64,000 nt of DNA from Candidatus Cloacimonadota bacterium (GCA_030445745.1 JASUTE010000002.1:124001-188000); one strand, 5' to 3'; numbered from the stretch's first letter, positions 1 through 8,398 are shown. Numbers and translations: made by a program. The notes: generated by a model from the sequence alone, not told the origin.

Positions 1-1842
1 CATATCACCTCTTCCCAGTAATTTTTCAGCACCATTAGCATCGATAATAACGCGCGAATCTACCTTGCTTCCTACCTTAAAGGCTATGCGACAGGGGAAA
101 TTGGTTTTAATAATTCCGGTGATAATGTTGGAGGAAGGGCGCTGAGTTGCTAAAATAAGATGAATACCGATCGCACGCGCCATCTGTGCTAATCTGGTAA
201 GCGGTTTTTCCACATCTTTGCCCACAGTCATCATCAAATCAGCAAGTTCATCGATAATAATAATGATAAATGGCAATTTATGATCTGGTAATTTTTCACT
301 TTTCTCTTGCTTTTCAGCTTCCAAAACTTCCAATTTGGCATTATAATCTTTTAAATTTCTAACCTTATATTTATGCAGCAGGGTGTAGCGTCTTTCCATT
401 TCTCTTACCGCCCAATTAAGCACTTTCATGGCATCTTCATTGTCGGTTACCACATTCTCGATAAGGTGGGGAACACCTTCGTAGCCTGCCAATTCTATTC
501 TTTTGGGATCAATCATTATAAAACGTACTTCTTCGGGACTGGAACGCAGCAGAAAACCATTGATAATAGTGTTTATACAAACACTTTTTCCTGATCCTGT
601 TGCCCCGGCAATAAGCAGATGCGGCATTGCAGCCAAATCGGTAACCACCGCCTGACCTGAGATATCTTTTCCTAAAGCAATTGCTAAGGGTTCTTTGTTG
701 CGCTGCATCTTTTCAGAAAGTAGCACATCTTTCAGGTAGATAGTATTTCTGGAATCGTTAGGCAGTTCGATTCCAACCAGATCTTTACCGGGAATTGGAG
801 CTTGCACACGAATACTTTTTGCTTTTATGGCCAAGGCCAGGTCATCTGCCAGAGTATTAATTTTACTCACTTTTACAGCAGGAGCCAGTTTGAGTTCGTA
901 CTGGGTTATAATTGGTCCAATATTCACGTTTACCACTTCCACATCCACATCGAATTCCGCCAATTTACGTTCTAATTTTTTGCTGGTTTTATGAATATTG
1001 CGCTCGATCTTCTCTCGAGCAGCTTCATTTGGTTTATGGGAAACCAGAAATTCCTCGATATCTGGTGGCGTATATTCGCCTTCTTTGCTTACCTTCTTAG
1101 GTGGCTTAGGTTTGCTATTATTATTCCGATTTATCTCCGGCTTTTTCTGCAGGTTAGGTTGCTCTTTAGGCACGTTCTCGGTTATTTTGGGTTTATTCTC
1201 TTTCTTCTTTTTCTGCTTTTCTAGTTTAGTTTTTTTAGGTTTTTGTTTTTTGCTGAATAGATTTATTAAAAAACCAAAAACAGCTACGATCAACTTCCAA
1301 AGAAGTTGGAAAAATTTCTTAATAGTTTGCGGTTCCAAAATAATTATAAGTCCTGCTATCGCGACAGCTGCAGCTATTATAGCACTGCCTGTGGTATCGA
1401 AGATCTTGGTAAGAAAGGCCAACCAGTTTTGGGGAATAATTCCTATCGCTTGGGGAAGTTTTTCTTGCAAGGAAAAGACAAAAGTTTCCGCCATAAATAC
1501 CAAAAAAATCAAAGTGACTGCTTTCCAAAACCATTTGCGGTTTTGCCAAATATTGGCAAAAAACAGCATAAAAAATAAACCAGCTAATACTGCCAAAGCC
1601 AAGGGCTGACCAAATAATTTAACCAGCCAATAGGCAAAGAAAGCTCCAAACACTCCGATAGGGTTGTGTAGATCAGGTAAATCCAGCTTCACCAGCTTAA
1701 TAACATTGAAGCTATTCTCACGAAGTCGATTATAATCGTAATTTATAAGTTCTGTACCAATGCTAACCGAAATAAGCAAAAGCAGCAAGATCAACATTAA
1801 AATTATGCTGATAATAACCGTACCAGTTCTTTTCTTTTCCAT
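1..1842 (-). CDS. ftsK: DNA translocase FtsK/SpoIIIE (3' end outside window)
   Basis: Only the first 614 codons are present; the frame stays open to base 1. FtsK is a septal ATPase that pumps chromosomal DNA through the closing septum and supports dimer resolution. Seen: about four hydrophobic segments within the first ~140 residues, a Lys/Pro/Asn-rich linker, then the motor with Walker A GATGSGKS (Lys419) and Walker B IIDELADLMM (Asp531). The linker is short compared with proteobacterial FtsK. The C-terminal gamma (KOPS-reading) domain would lie outside. The ATG at 1842 follows an AAGGATT ribosome-binding site and lies 15 bp after ychF, so it is probably the last visible gene of the lptE-rluB-ychF-ftsK run. 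Identity is secure from the motor motifs. Confidence 0.95.
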   Translation of the reverse strand, partial: MEKKRTGTVIISIILMLILLLLLISVSIGTELINYDYNRLRENSFNVIKLVKLDLPDLHNPIGVFGAFFAYWLVKLFGQPLALAVLAGLFFMLFFANIWQNRKWFWKAVTLIFLVFMAETFVFSLQEKLPQAIGIIPQNWLAFLTKIFDTTGSAIIAAAVAIAGLIIILEPQTIKKFFQLLWKLIVAVFGFLINLFSKKQKPKKTKLEKQKKKKENKPKITENVPKEQPNLQKKPEINRNNNSKPKPPKKVSKEGEYTPPDIEEFLVSHKPNEAAREKIERNIHKTSKKLERKLAEFDVDVEVVNVNIGPIITQYELKLAPAVKVSKINTLADDLALAIKAKSIRVQAPIPGKDLVGIELPNDSRNTIYLKDVLLSEKMQRNKEPLAIALGKDISGQAVVTDLAAMPHLLIAGATGSGKSVCINTIINGFLLRSSPEEVRFIMIDPKRIELAGYEGVPHLIENVVTDNEDAMKVLNWAVREMERRYTLLHKYKVRNLKDYNAKLEVLEAEKQEKSEKLPDHKLPFIIIIIDELADLMMTVGKDVEKPLTRLAQMARAIGIHLILATQRPSSNIITGIIKTNFPCRIAFKVGSKVDSRVIIDANGAEKLLGRGDM

Positions 1843-1857
1843 AATAATCCTTACTGT

Positions 1858-2937
1858 TTACACACTAAAGCGAATATTTAAGATATCACCATCTTGCACG
1901 ATATAATTTTTGCCTTCCAGGCGCAACTTCCCATGCTCTTTAATCGCTTTTTCGCTGCCCAGCTCTATTAAATCTTGGTAGTTAAAACATTCTGCCCGAA
2001 TAAAACCGCGCGCTAGGTCAGAATGAATTTTGCCAGCAGCAGTTACAGCATCATCGCCCTTTTGAATAGTCCAGGCACGAACTTCATCTTTTCCAACAGT
2101 GAAAAAGCTGATTAATCCAAGCATATCGTAGGAAAATCGGGTCAATCTTTCGCGGGCAGAACCACTGATTCCCATATCTTCCATAAAAACAGCTGCTTCT
2201 TCACTGTTGAGCTTACTAAGCTCCATCTCGAAATTACCGGCAAATTCAAGAGCTCGATAGTTTTGATTCAATTTCTCCAAAATATCCTGATTCTGACCAA
2301 AATTATTCTCATCGCTATTCAAAATTACCATAAGTGGTTTTTGAGTAATAAATTGAAATCCGCGAATGCTTTTTTCTTCATCTGCTGTAAGCTGTAAATC
2401 TCTTATAGGAATTTCATTACTCAAATTTTCCACAATTTTGGCAAGTGCTTTTTGTTCCAATTTGCTGGCACTATCTTGCACACCGCGTTTCAGGTTTAGT
2501 TCCAGTTTTTCCAATCTTTTTTCTGCTATCATCAAATCGGAAAAGATTAGTTCAGAATTTATTTTTTCTACATCACCTACCGGGTCAGGTTCACCTTGGG
2601 TTTGCGAGATTATTTCATCGCTAAAATTACGTACTACTACGGCGATAGCATCTGCAGTTTTTATCAGAGCCATAGAATTAGGTGGGAACAAGTCTCCATT
2701 GCTTTTATCTCCAGTTAAACCAACAAAATCCATATATTCAATAGAGGCATGGATAGTTTTTTGGGGTTTATAAAGCTCTGAAAGTTTATCTACGCGTTTG
2801 TCGTCCACTTCTACCATCCCAACATTAGGTTCATTGGCAGCATTACTGTAGCTAGCTGTTTCTGCTTCCAAGCTGGTAAGCGCATTAAAAATTGTTGTTT
2901 TCCCTGAGTTTTGCAGTCCAATAAGTCCTATTTTCAT
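1858..2937 (-). CDS. ychF: YchF/OLA1-type P-loop ATPase
   Basis: 359 residues, the usual length for YchF (about 363), an OBG-family NTPase that prefers ATP and associates with ribosomes. Domains: G domain with P-loop GLQNSGKT (residues 7-14), an alpha-helical coiled-coil insertion around 120-200, and a C-terminal TGS domain (last ~80 residues) containing the family hallmark AWTIQKGDDAVTAAGKIHSD and GFIRAE. The G motifs are divergent: NSGKTT where most YchF have NVGKST, DFVGL where DIAGL is usual, and ILNSDE at the NxxE position that replaces NKxD. It overlaps the upstream pseudouridine synthase by 4 bp (ATGA), suggesting translational coupling. An OBG-like paralogue is the only alternative. 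Confidence 0.9.
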   Translation of the reverse strand: MKIGLIGLQNSGKTTIFNALTSLEAETASYSNAANEPNVGMVEVDDKRVDKLSELYKPQKTIHASIEYMDFVGLTGDKSNGDLFPPNSMALIKTADAIAVVVRNFSDEIISQTQGEPDPVGDVEKINSELIFSDLMIAEKRLEKLELNLKRGVQDSASKLEQKALAKIVENLSNEIPIRDLQLTADEEKSIRGFQFITQKPLMVILNSDENNFGQNQDILEKLNQNYRALEFAGNFEMELSKLNSEEAAVFMEDMGISGSARERLTRFSYDMLGLISFFTVGKDEVRAWTIQKGDDAVTAAGKIHSDLARGFIRAECFNYQDLIELGSEKAIKEHGKLRLEGKNYIVQDGDILNIRFSV

Positions 2938-3668
2938 CTATTTTCCTCCGTTTTGTATGAATCTCGTTTTAGTTTTACAACTTCGCTATTATTTAGCAAG
3001 CGCCATTTGCCAGGTGGTAATTTTCCCAGTTTCAAGCTACCAATTTGAGTTCTTTTCAGTCTAGTCACCTTGGCGTCAACCTGTTCTATCATTTTACGGA
3101 TTTGTCTTTTGCGACCCTCGTAAATGGTTATTTTAAGTCTCATGCCATCTGCTGTTTCTTTTTTCACAAACACTTTTGCTGGAGCTGTCGATTTACCGTC
3201 AATTTTCATTCCTGACCGTAATTTATCCAATTCAGATTTTGCTAAATTTCTATTTACATCTACCCGATAAACTTTCGCTAATTTATGGCGCGGATGAATT
3301 ACTTTCTGGGCAAAATCACCATCGTTAGTTAGCAAAAGCAAGCCCTCCGAGCGATAATCTAATCTTCCTACAGCAAAAAAATGGATATCAAACTTAGGCA
3401 AAAGGTCATATACCAATTTTCTGCCAAAATCATCATGATGGCTTACCAAATATCCGGGGGGTTTATTCAGCATTATGTAAAAATTATCCTGCGGGTATTG
3501 CAAAACCTGACCTTTATACTCTACCTTATCTTTTCCTATTCGTATATTGGACGCAAGATCGGTACAAACTTTACCGTTTATTTTTATCTGTCCATCTAAG
3601 ACAAGTTTTTCCACTTGTCTTCGTGAACCCAAATTGCATTTTGCTAAAAATTTGTTGATTCTTACCAT
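2934..3668 (-). CDS. rluB: RsuA/RluB-family rRNA pseudouridine synthase
   Basis: 244 residues. This family converts uridine to pseudouridine in rRNA; RluB-like members act on helix 80 of 23S rRNA. Seen: an N-terminal S4 RNA-binding domain (residues 3-45), then the catalytic domain with the GRLDYRSEGLLLLTNDG motif, where Asp104 is the nucleophile, and the late motif EGRKRQIRKM that closes the active site in RsuA/RluB/E/F proteins. It overlaps ychF by 4 bp and the upstream lipoprotein gene by 7 bp. RluB, RluE, RluF and RsuA cannot be told apart reliably from sequence alone; RluB is the usual form in this kind of genome. Confidence 0.85.
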   Translation of the reverse strand: MVRINKFLAKCNLGSRRQVEKLVLDGQIKINGKVCTDLASNIRIGKDKVEYKGQVLQYPQDNFYIMLNKPPGYLVSHHDDFGRKLVYDLLPKFDIHFFAVGRLDYRSEGLLLLTNDGDFAQKVIHPRHKLAKVYRVDVNRNLAKSELDKLRSGMKIDGKSTAPAKVFVKKETADGMRLKITIYEGRKRQIRKMIEQVDAKVTRLKRTQIGSLKLGKLPPGKWRLLNNSEVVKLKRDSYKTEENR

Positions 3669-4150
3669 TGTTCCAACGTATTTTTTATAATATTGTCAAA
3701 AAGATCTTCATAGATCGACAGGCGTGCTTCTTCTGCCGTACTATATTCGGCTGTTTCATCTGTTTGGGAATAAGTTTCGCTGAGAATTAGGTTGGAATTT
3801 TCCCACAATACTTCCTCAGTAGTGAGATCGGTAAATTTTATCCAGAACATAATCTTCACCTGATATTCCTTCACAGTAGAACCTTCATAGGAATAGATCT
3901 TATCTGTATAATCGCGAATCTCTCCTTCCAAAATGCAATCTGCATCTTCGGTAACCAGGCGTAGGCGGCCATCAGCTTGGAAATAATCGCTTAATTTAAT
4001 GAAAAGTTCTTCACTCAATTCAAATTCATCACTTTGGTTCTGAAACTGCTCGATCTGAATAGTTTTCAGGTGCGGATACGCCATAGTGCGAACCGAATAG
4101 CTACAGCTTAATAAAAACAGAATTAAAATACTTAAAATATATTTTTTCAT
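3662..4150 (-). CDS. LptE-like lipoprotein (LPS assembly)
   Basis: 162 residues with a lipoprotein signal: MKKY, a hydrophobic stretch, then the lipobox LLSC with Cys16 as the lipidated residue. The mature part reads like LptE: a short strand (TIQIEQFQNQS) followed by alternating polar and hydrophobic strands and a C-terminal helix (LYEDLFDNIIKNTL). LptE plugs the LptD barrel and guides lipopolysaccharide into the outer leaflet. The LptE family is very divergent, so this is a fold-level assignment without a catalytic motif. It starts a run with rluB, ychF and ftsK. A TTGACA box at 4185-4180 (minus) lies just upstream. Confidence 0.6.
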   Translation of the reverse strand: MKKYILSILILFLLSCSYSVRTMAYPHLKTIQIEQFQNQSDEFELSEELFIKLSDYFQADGRLRLVTEDADCILEGEIRDYTDKIYSYEGSTVKEYQVKIMFWIKFTDLTTEEVLWENSNLILSETYSQTDETAEYSTAEEARLSIYEDLFDNIIKNTLEQW

Positions 4151-4205
4151 ATATTTCTGCTATTTTTAGGTTAAGTTTCTGTCAAGAAATTAGTTGTTGC
4201 GCTTG

Positions 4206-4536
4206 CAGACAGTCAAGCTCAAAAGGTCTGTAAATTACTTGTAAAGAATTTAAGCACTTTTCAGTTCTAGCTTATTTTTTCTTTTTCTCTTATTACTCTT
4301 TCCCTTCTTCTGATCTTTTCATTTAAACGCTCAATGCTATTGGTTATTCGCAATCTTTTGCGATACTTTAAGGGAAGAACAAGAACTGCTAAAATATCAT
4401 CAAAACCTTGCCATAATTTACTATCTAAATTAGTTTGTACCTGAGCCATTATTCTCTCCTCCTTGTTTTGATTTTTGCTTAAACCAAGTATGAGGATTGA
4501 ATTTTGGCTCAACTAATTTTACACCATTTTCTGGAC
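4206..4536 (-). mobile_element. Decayed IS256-family (Mutator-type) element
   Basis: Inferred limits of an insertion-sequence relic. It contains a short transposase tail (4267-4449). Its right edge (4517-4536) reads TTTTACACCATTTTCTGGAC, which resembles IS256-family terminal repeats. Its left edge (4210-4234) carries a loosely matching inverted copy, with GTC, AAAAGG and CTGTAAA in the corresponding order. Most of the transposase, including the DDE domain, is missing, so the element cannot move by itself. It sits between the envelope run and the restriction-modification island, which makes it a plausible scar of island entry. The repeat ends are less certain than the coding remnant. Confidence 0.4.
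4267..4449 (-). pseudogene. IS256-family transposase, C-terminal remnant
   Basis: About 60 codons remain. The peptide contains LPLKYRKRLRITNSIERLNE followed by KIRRRERVI, which is the signature near the C-terminus of Mutator/IS256 transposases (typically RRRLRTTNxxERLNxEIRRR). The catalytic DDE region is absent and the final residues after RERVI depart from the family, so this is a truncated, inactive gene. The frame can be extended upstream to 4512, but those residues show no family resemblance and may be the former 5' end of the element joined by deletion. Confidence 0.75.
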
Positions 4537-4600
4537 GTTATCCTATGCCCGCCAGCAAAATGTGCCGATGCGCGTAGTGTGGGTGGGTGGAGATGCTATA

Positions 4601-5602
4601 TTATTTCTTTTGTAAGATGTGTAAATATTCGATAGTTTTATTTGATTTGTGTTTTCTGTTTTCTTCTTTATCAGCTCTAAATCTTTGATAATCTATATTT
4701 GCTAAGCTGTATTTACCATATTTACTCATAATGTTTTCAACTTCATCAACAGTCATTAATCCTTCATTATTATAACTTAAGAATATATATTTAAAATTTG
4801 CATTTTCTATTAACTCATTAAAAGCATTTATTACAGAATGTTTACTACAATATTGTGATTTTTTATAATTTCTTAATCCAGTTTTACCTTTTGGCTCAAA
4901 ATAATCATATAATGCAATTGTATTTAATAGATGGTAATTTGCTCCATACTGTCTAGTATTATAAGGTGGGTCAAGATATAAAATATCTCCTTCAATTTGT
5001 TTTATTAGTTTGTTACTATCTTCATTAAACACTATATGGTCATTTACATTAATTGTAAAATCAGCTGATTCTATGATTAATTCTTTTTGAGCTGTTCTTT
5101 TTAAATTTTTCAAAAATGCACCATAAACTGATGCAGTATTTGCTACTTTATCAGCGCTTTCTATAAGGCTCGCCAATAAAAAATAATACAATTCATTAGA
5201 TATTTCCTTGCTATCTTTCAATTTTTCAATTTCTTGTCTAATAGCATCAATTTTTTTCCCATTATTATCTGAGAAATATTGACGTCCACTACCACTTCCA
5301 ATGCAATAATTATTATAAATAAAACCCACAGTTGGTTGAATGTTATTAAGTTTTTCTATATACTTTTCTTTATTTGGTATTGGATTATGATTACCAATAT
5401 AATTTTTATTCAAAACATAACTATAATATTCGAAGTCATTTGCGATTACCATTTTCACAGAACTTTTAAACTTTCTTCCAATAATACCAGTTCCAGCAAA
5501 AAGATCACAGAAAATCTTATTTGATAAATTATTGCCAACAACTGATTGAATTGTTGTAAAAATAAAATCTGACAATTTATATTTTGAACCTATATAATTC
5601 AT
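4601..5602 (-). CDS. D12-class DNA N6-adenine methyltransferase
   Basis: 333 residues. Transfers a methyl group from SAM to adenine N6 in a specific DNA site. Seen: the family start MNYIGSKYKLSDFI, SAM-binding motif I FAGTG (residues 35-39), and catalytic motif IV DPPY (Asp211 to Tyr214) followed by NTRQYG, in the alpha (Dam/D12) order with the target-recognition region between them. Length is normal and the motifs are intact, so it is probably active. It is the last gene of the AT-rich four-gene cassette and begins 2 bp after the PD-(D/E)XK nuclease stop. Inferred role: protecting host DNA against one of the neighbouring nucleases. The recognition site cannot be read from the sequence. Confidence 0.88.
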   Translation of the reverse strand: MNYIGSKYKLSDFIFTTIQSVVGNNLSNKIFCDLFAGTGIIGRKFKSSVKMVIANDFEYYSYVLNKNYIGNHNPIPNKEKYIEKLNNIQPTVGFIYNNYCIGSGSGRQYFSDNNGKKIDAIRQEIEKLKDSKEISNELYYFLLASLIESADKVANTASVYGAFLKNLKRTAQKELIIESADFTINVNDHIVFNEDSNKLIKQIEGDILYLDPPYNTRQYGANYHLLNTIALYDYFEPKGKTGLRNYKKSQYCSKHSVINAFNELIENANFKYIFLSYNNEGLMTVDEVENIMSKYGKYSLANIDYQRFRADKEENRKHKSNKTIEYLHILQKK

Positions 5603-5604
5603 AA

Positions 5605-6744
5605 TTAATAAACCACATCATTAAATGATAATATTCTATTTTGTTCACAATCAATTGAAAATTCGATATAACGCAACTTTAAAATATTATTAGTAAAATT
5701 AAAATTATTAAAAGCATTTAACAAATTCTGATAATTCTGTGATGTCTTATCAGTGATTTCTCTTGCTATTATCATTGGTTCTATATCTGAAGGTCTATTT
5801 GGTACATAATATTGCTCAATCCAGTCAACATATCTTTGTAATTGATTTATAATGGCTGGATATGCTATACCAGATTTTAATTCAACCGGAACTACTTTTC
5901 TATTATCTCCATCAACCGAAATCATTATATCTATCCTTTGCATGCCAACACCACAAGATACTTCATTACCAATCCATTCAATTTGTTGATTTAAAAATAT
6001 AGGTAATTGTTCTAAATGTTGTAAGATGTATGCTTGTAAATGAGCTTCAAATTGCTTATTATCACAATATTTATTTATCAATCTTGGGAGTATATTTATT
6101 TGTTCGACTCTACCAGAATAGTGATATGATTGTTGTGTTACTTCTATTTTTTGTGTTATTTTGTTAAAAGTAAAGTTGCTTCCATCCAAATATATTCTGT
6201 TGTTTTTATTTCTAATCAGACTTATTAATCTTTCGCTTTCATAAATTGTAATCATTGTATTTCCACGATTACCTTTAAGTTTTCGATAAATTAAACTCCA
6301 TAACATTTGATTGGGAGATTGAATATTTTTGATTTCATCTAGCGCTTCCCATTCTGTTATACCTTCTGCATATATTTGATATGGCTTTATTATAGTTCTA
6401 AAAGTTAAAGATTTTCCTAATTGGCTATTTAAAAATTGTTGATTATCATTGTTGTCTAGAAAAGAAGGTTCTTCTTTTACTTTAAAAACCCCATAAAACA
6501 TTCCTTCTTTTATTCCTTGAGATTTATTTTGTTGTAGATAAAAAATTACATAATCATCTATTCTTATTCGTTGACTATCGGCAATCATACCAAGCAGGTT
6601 GTTTTCAGTTTTAGGATGCAGCCTACTTGTAAAAGAATTGTTAAAATCAATAATTCTATCTTTTGCTCCTGTTCCAGCAAACATATATTCCAAATGATAT
6701 TTGAAAGTTGTCAAATCTACTATAAAAACATGGGTTGTTGCCAT
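5605..6744 (-). CDS. PD-(D/E)XK nuclease with NucS/DUF91-like domain, putative restriction enzyme
   Basis: 379 residues. The C-terminal half resembles the nuclease domain of NucS/DUF91 proteins: an entry helix FEAHLQAYILQHL with Glu233, then RIDIM (Asp272), VPVELKSG (Glu288, Lys290) and a helix NQLQRYVDWI, a complete PD-(D/E)XK layout. The N-terminal ~200 residues (starting MATTHVFIVDLTTFKYHLEY) match no family I recognise and may read the DNA site, perhaps as an EVE/PUA-like module. Placed 3 bp after the HNH gene and 2 bp before the D12 methyltransferase, it is probably the restriction subunit paired with that enzyme. A type IV-like enzyme or repair nuclease is the alternative. Confidence 0.7.
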   Translation of the reverse strand: MATTHVFIVDLTTFKYHLEYMFAGTGAKDRIIDFNNSFTSRLHPKTENNLLGMIADSQRIRIDDYVIFYLQQNKSQGIKEGMFYGVFKVKEEPSFLDNNDNQQFLNSQLGKSLTFRTIIKPYQIYAEGITEWEALDEIKNIQSPNQMLWSLIYRKLKGNRGNTMITIYESERLISLIRNKNNRIYLDGSNFTFNKITQKIEVTQQSYHYSGRVEQINILPRLINKYCDNKQFEAHLQAYILQHLEQLPIFLNQQIEWIGNEVSCGVGMQRIDIMISVDGDNRKVVPVELKSGIAYPAIINQLQRYVDWIEQYYVPNRPSDIEPMIIAREITDKTSQNYQNLLNAFNNFNFTNNILKLRYIEFSIDCEQNRILSFNDVVY

Positions 6745-6747
6745 ACT

Positions 6748-7431
6748 TTACTCCAACTCTGGATACAATTTTTTAAATACAGCATCAGCGGCTTCTTTGG
6801 CAGCCATTTTACTAACTTTTATAACCACTGTCTTTCTATATTTAACAGGGTCATATTGGTAACATCCTTTACATCCTAATTCTTCAGTATAATTTTCATC
6901 GCCCTCATAAAATTCAAAAGGATTACCCTTAAGATTTTTTGCATTCCATCTTTTATTTGTTTCTTTACATATTTTGCAAATTTGTCTTTTAGCATCATTA
7001 GCGGCTTTACATAATGGTTGAAAATCATCAAAACTTTGTGAGGTCAAATTAGAAATTCTATTATTGCCTTTTCTGCCATCTTTATGGTCGATCTCAATCT
7101 TTGTGTTTTCTGATTTTCCATTTATACCAAGCATTACACAATTTTGTTTTTTATAATAATCTTTTATATCTTTTCTAATATTATGATTGAAATTTTCTTT
7201 TTTATTAAATCCATTTAGTCGTATAGCATCAATAGAATTTCCTTTAGTTATACTTTTATCAAACTCTAGAAGGTATTCTTTTGCTAGGGGCGAACTTTTT
7301 CTACACCAGCTACCCCCATTGCCCAGCTTTAAATCAAAATATTTATTTTGAAATTCAGTTACTTTAACCCAACGGCTGAATCCATTTTGATCTGGTTTAG
7401 CTAAATCCAAAAATAAGTCTTTTTTTGACAT
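6748..7431 (-). CDS. HNH restriction endonuclease (putative)
   Basis: 227 residues from the ATG at 7431, chosen because AAAGGAT lies just upstream and because it clears the preceding stop at 7436; a longer frame to 7488 would overlap that gene. Core motif: IEIDHKDG (Asp115, His116), then NNRISNL (Asn124), PLCKAANDAKR (Asn145) and CKIC. A second pair of cysteines follows in GCKGCYQYD. This beta-beta-alpha-metal nuclease layout with CxxC zinc pairs is known from several type II restriction enzymes. It lies 4 bp after the methyltransferase stop and 3 bp before the PD-(D/E)XK gene. Function as a restriction enzyme is inferred from context; a homing or phage HNH enzyme is less likely given the methyltransferases. 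Confidence 0.75.
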   Translation of the reverse strand: MSKKDLFLDLAKPDQNGFSRWVKVTEFQNKYFDLKLGNGGSWCRKSSPLAKEYLLEFDKSITKGNSIDAIRLNGFNKKENFNHNIRKDIKDYYKKQNCVMLGINGKSENTKIEIDHKDGRKGNNRISNLTSQSFDDFQPLCKAANDAKRQICKICKETNKRWNAKNLKGNPFEFYEGDENYTEELGCKGCYQYDPVKYRKTVVIKVSKMAAKEAADAVFKKLYPELE

Positions 7432-7435
7432 ATAT

Positions 7436-8230
7436 TTATCCTTTCTTAAAAACAAAAATATATTCGTGCTTAAATAAATAATAATCACTTTTCAATGCTC
7501 TATATCGCCAAATACCACCTTTACCAAGCTTACCTCTGTTGCCTTCAATATTTTTGATTATTATGCCCTTTAATTTTACTTCAAAATTTTCCTTAATCGA
7601 ATTAAATAAATAAAAAGATAGAGGGATTACCTCTCTATTTTTGTAAATATCACCTATAACTAGAGCAAAATAGCGCCCATCTTCTAAATAGGGCAAGCAA
7701 TTTTTGCAAACTTGTATAAATTTTTTTTTAAATAAACTGATATCTTTAATATTGGATAAATCATTTTTATTATTAGTAAATTTAATTATGTCAAGATATG
7801 GTGGATGCATCAAGATAAAATGAAAATTATATGTTTTAAATTTATCAAAAGCAGCTTTAATTTCTTTCTTGACTTTAATATTTTTAGTAACATCACATAG
7901 GCTGTAATAATAGTCTTTGTAAAAAATATCGTTATTCATTTTTGTATTTACATAATTTATCATTTCAGGATTAATATCAAAACCAATATATTTTCTATGT
8001 AAATTTTCACATTCAAATAATGTAGTACCGCTTCCCATAAATGGTTCAAACACAATTTCATTTTTTTTGGTAAATCTTCTTATTAACTGGTTTGGAATTT
8101 GTGGGATAAAATTACCATGATAGATATTTGTGTGTTTACCTGATTTATCACGTTCATTGATCAACCAAAGGCTATCAACATTTATGTCTATTTCCTTCCA
8201 TTTTTCTAAATCTAGGTCATTATACTTCAT
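7436..8230 (-). CDS. Site-specific DNA amino-methyltransferase (N4-cytosine or N6-adenine)
   Basis: 264 residues. SAM-binding motif I is EPFMGSGTT (residues 62-70), followed by YIGFDINPEMI (motif II) and motif IV HPPY (142-145) in LMHPPYLDIIKF. Motif I comes before motif IV with a C-terminal target region, unlike the D12 enzyme in the same cassette. The first motif IV residue is His, where N6A enzymes usually have Asp or Asn and N4C enzymes Ser, so the modified base is not settled. First gene of the cassette; the HNH nuclease starts 4 bp after its stop. Inferred role: modifies one strand or one half of the site cut by the neighbouring nucleases. Confidence 0.82.
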   Translation of the reverse strand: MKYNDLDLEKWKEIDINVDSLWLINERDKSGKHTNIYHGNFIPQIPNQLIRRFTKKNEIVFEPFMGSGTTLFECENLHRKYIGFDINPEMINYVNTKMNNDIFYKDYYYSLCDVTKNIKVKKEIKAAFDKFKTYNFHFILMHPPYLDIIKFTNNKNDLSNIKDISLFKKKFIQVCKNCLPYLEDGRYFALVIGDIYKNREVIPLSFYLFNSIKENFEVKLKGIIIKNIEGNRGKLGKGGIWRYRALKSDYYLFKHEYIFVFKKG

Positions 8231-8348
8231 TGTTCTTCCACAAATAATTTGTAATTTCTTTATACATCCTTTTTTGAATATAATCCACTAACAAAAATGA
8301 TAAAATTTCATTATTTGTCAATAGACTTAAAATATCGTTTATTTTCAA
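8220..8348 (-). CDS. Possible small ORF leading into the methyltransferase gene
   Basis: A 42-codon frame from a TTG at 8348 ends in a TAA that overlaps the methyltransferase start by 11 bp. The product would be hydrophobic-helical (INDILSLLTNNEILSFLLVD) with a basic C-terminus. The overlap is typical of coupled genes and some restriction systems carry short controller genes here, but no helix-turn-helix is evident, the start is non-ATG, and the GGGAGA just upstream is too close to it. The frame stays open upstream to about 8430, so it could equally be the tail of a lost gene. A TTGACA box at 8321-8316 lies inside it without a convincing -10. Confidence 0.22.
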   Translation of the reverse strand: MKINDILSLLTNNEILSFLLVDYIQKRMYKEITNYLWKNNEV

Positions 8349-8398
8349 TTCTCCCAAAAACCATTTGACTTTTCCGCTGTTGGAGCCAAAAAAACCAT

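Noticed and set aside
998-1609. Long plus-strand frames opposite ftsK
   Set aside because: They are reading-frame shadows of the minus-strand FtsK N-terminal region, low-complexity in composition and without a family.
5605-6744. Assignment of the PD-(D/E)XK protein as NucS repair endonuclease
   Set aside because: It has the NucS/DUF91-like nuclease part, but the N-terminal half differs and the gene sits between a restriction-type nuclease and a DNA methyltransferase, so a restriction role is preferred.
8281-8330. TTGACA box at 8321-8316 (minus) as promoter of the restriction island
   Set aside because: No acceptable -10 is found at 16-18 bp spacing; the nearest (TATCAT) is too close.
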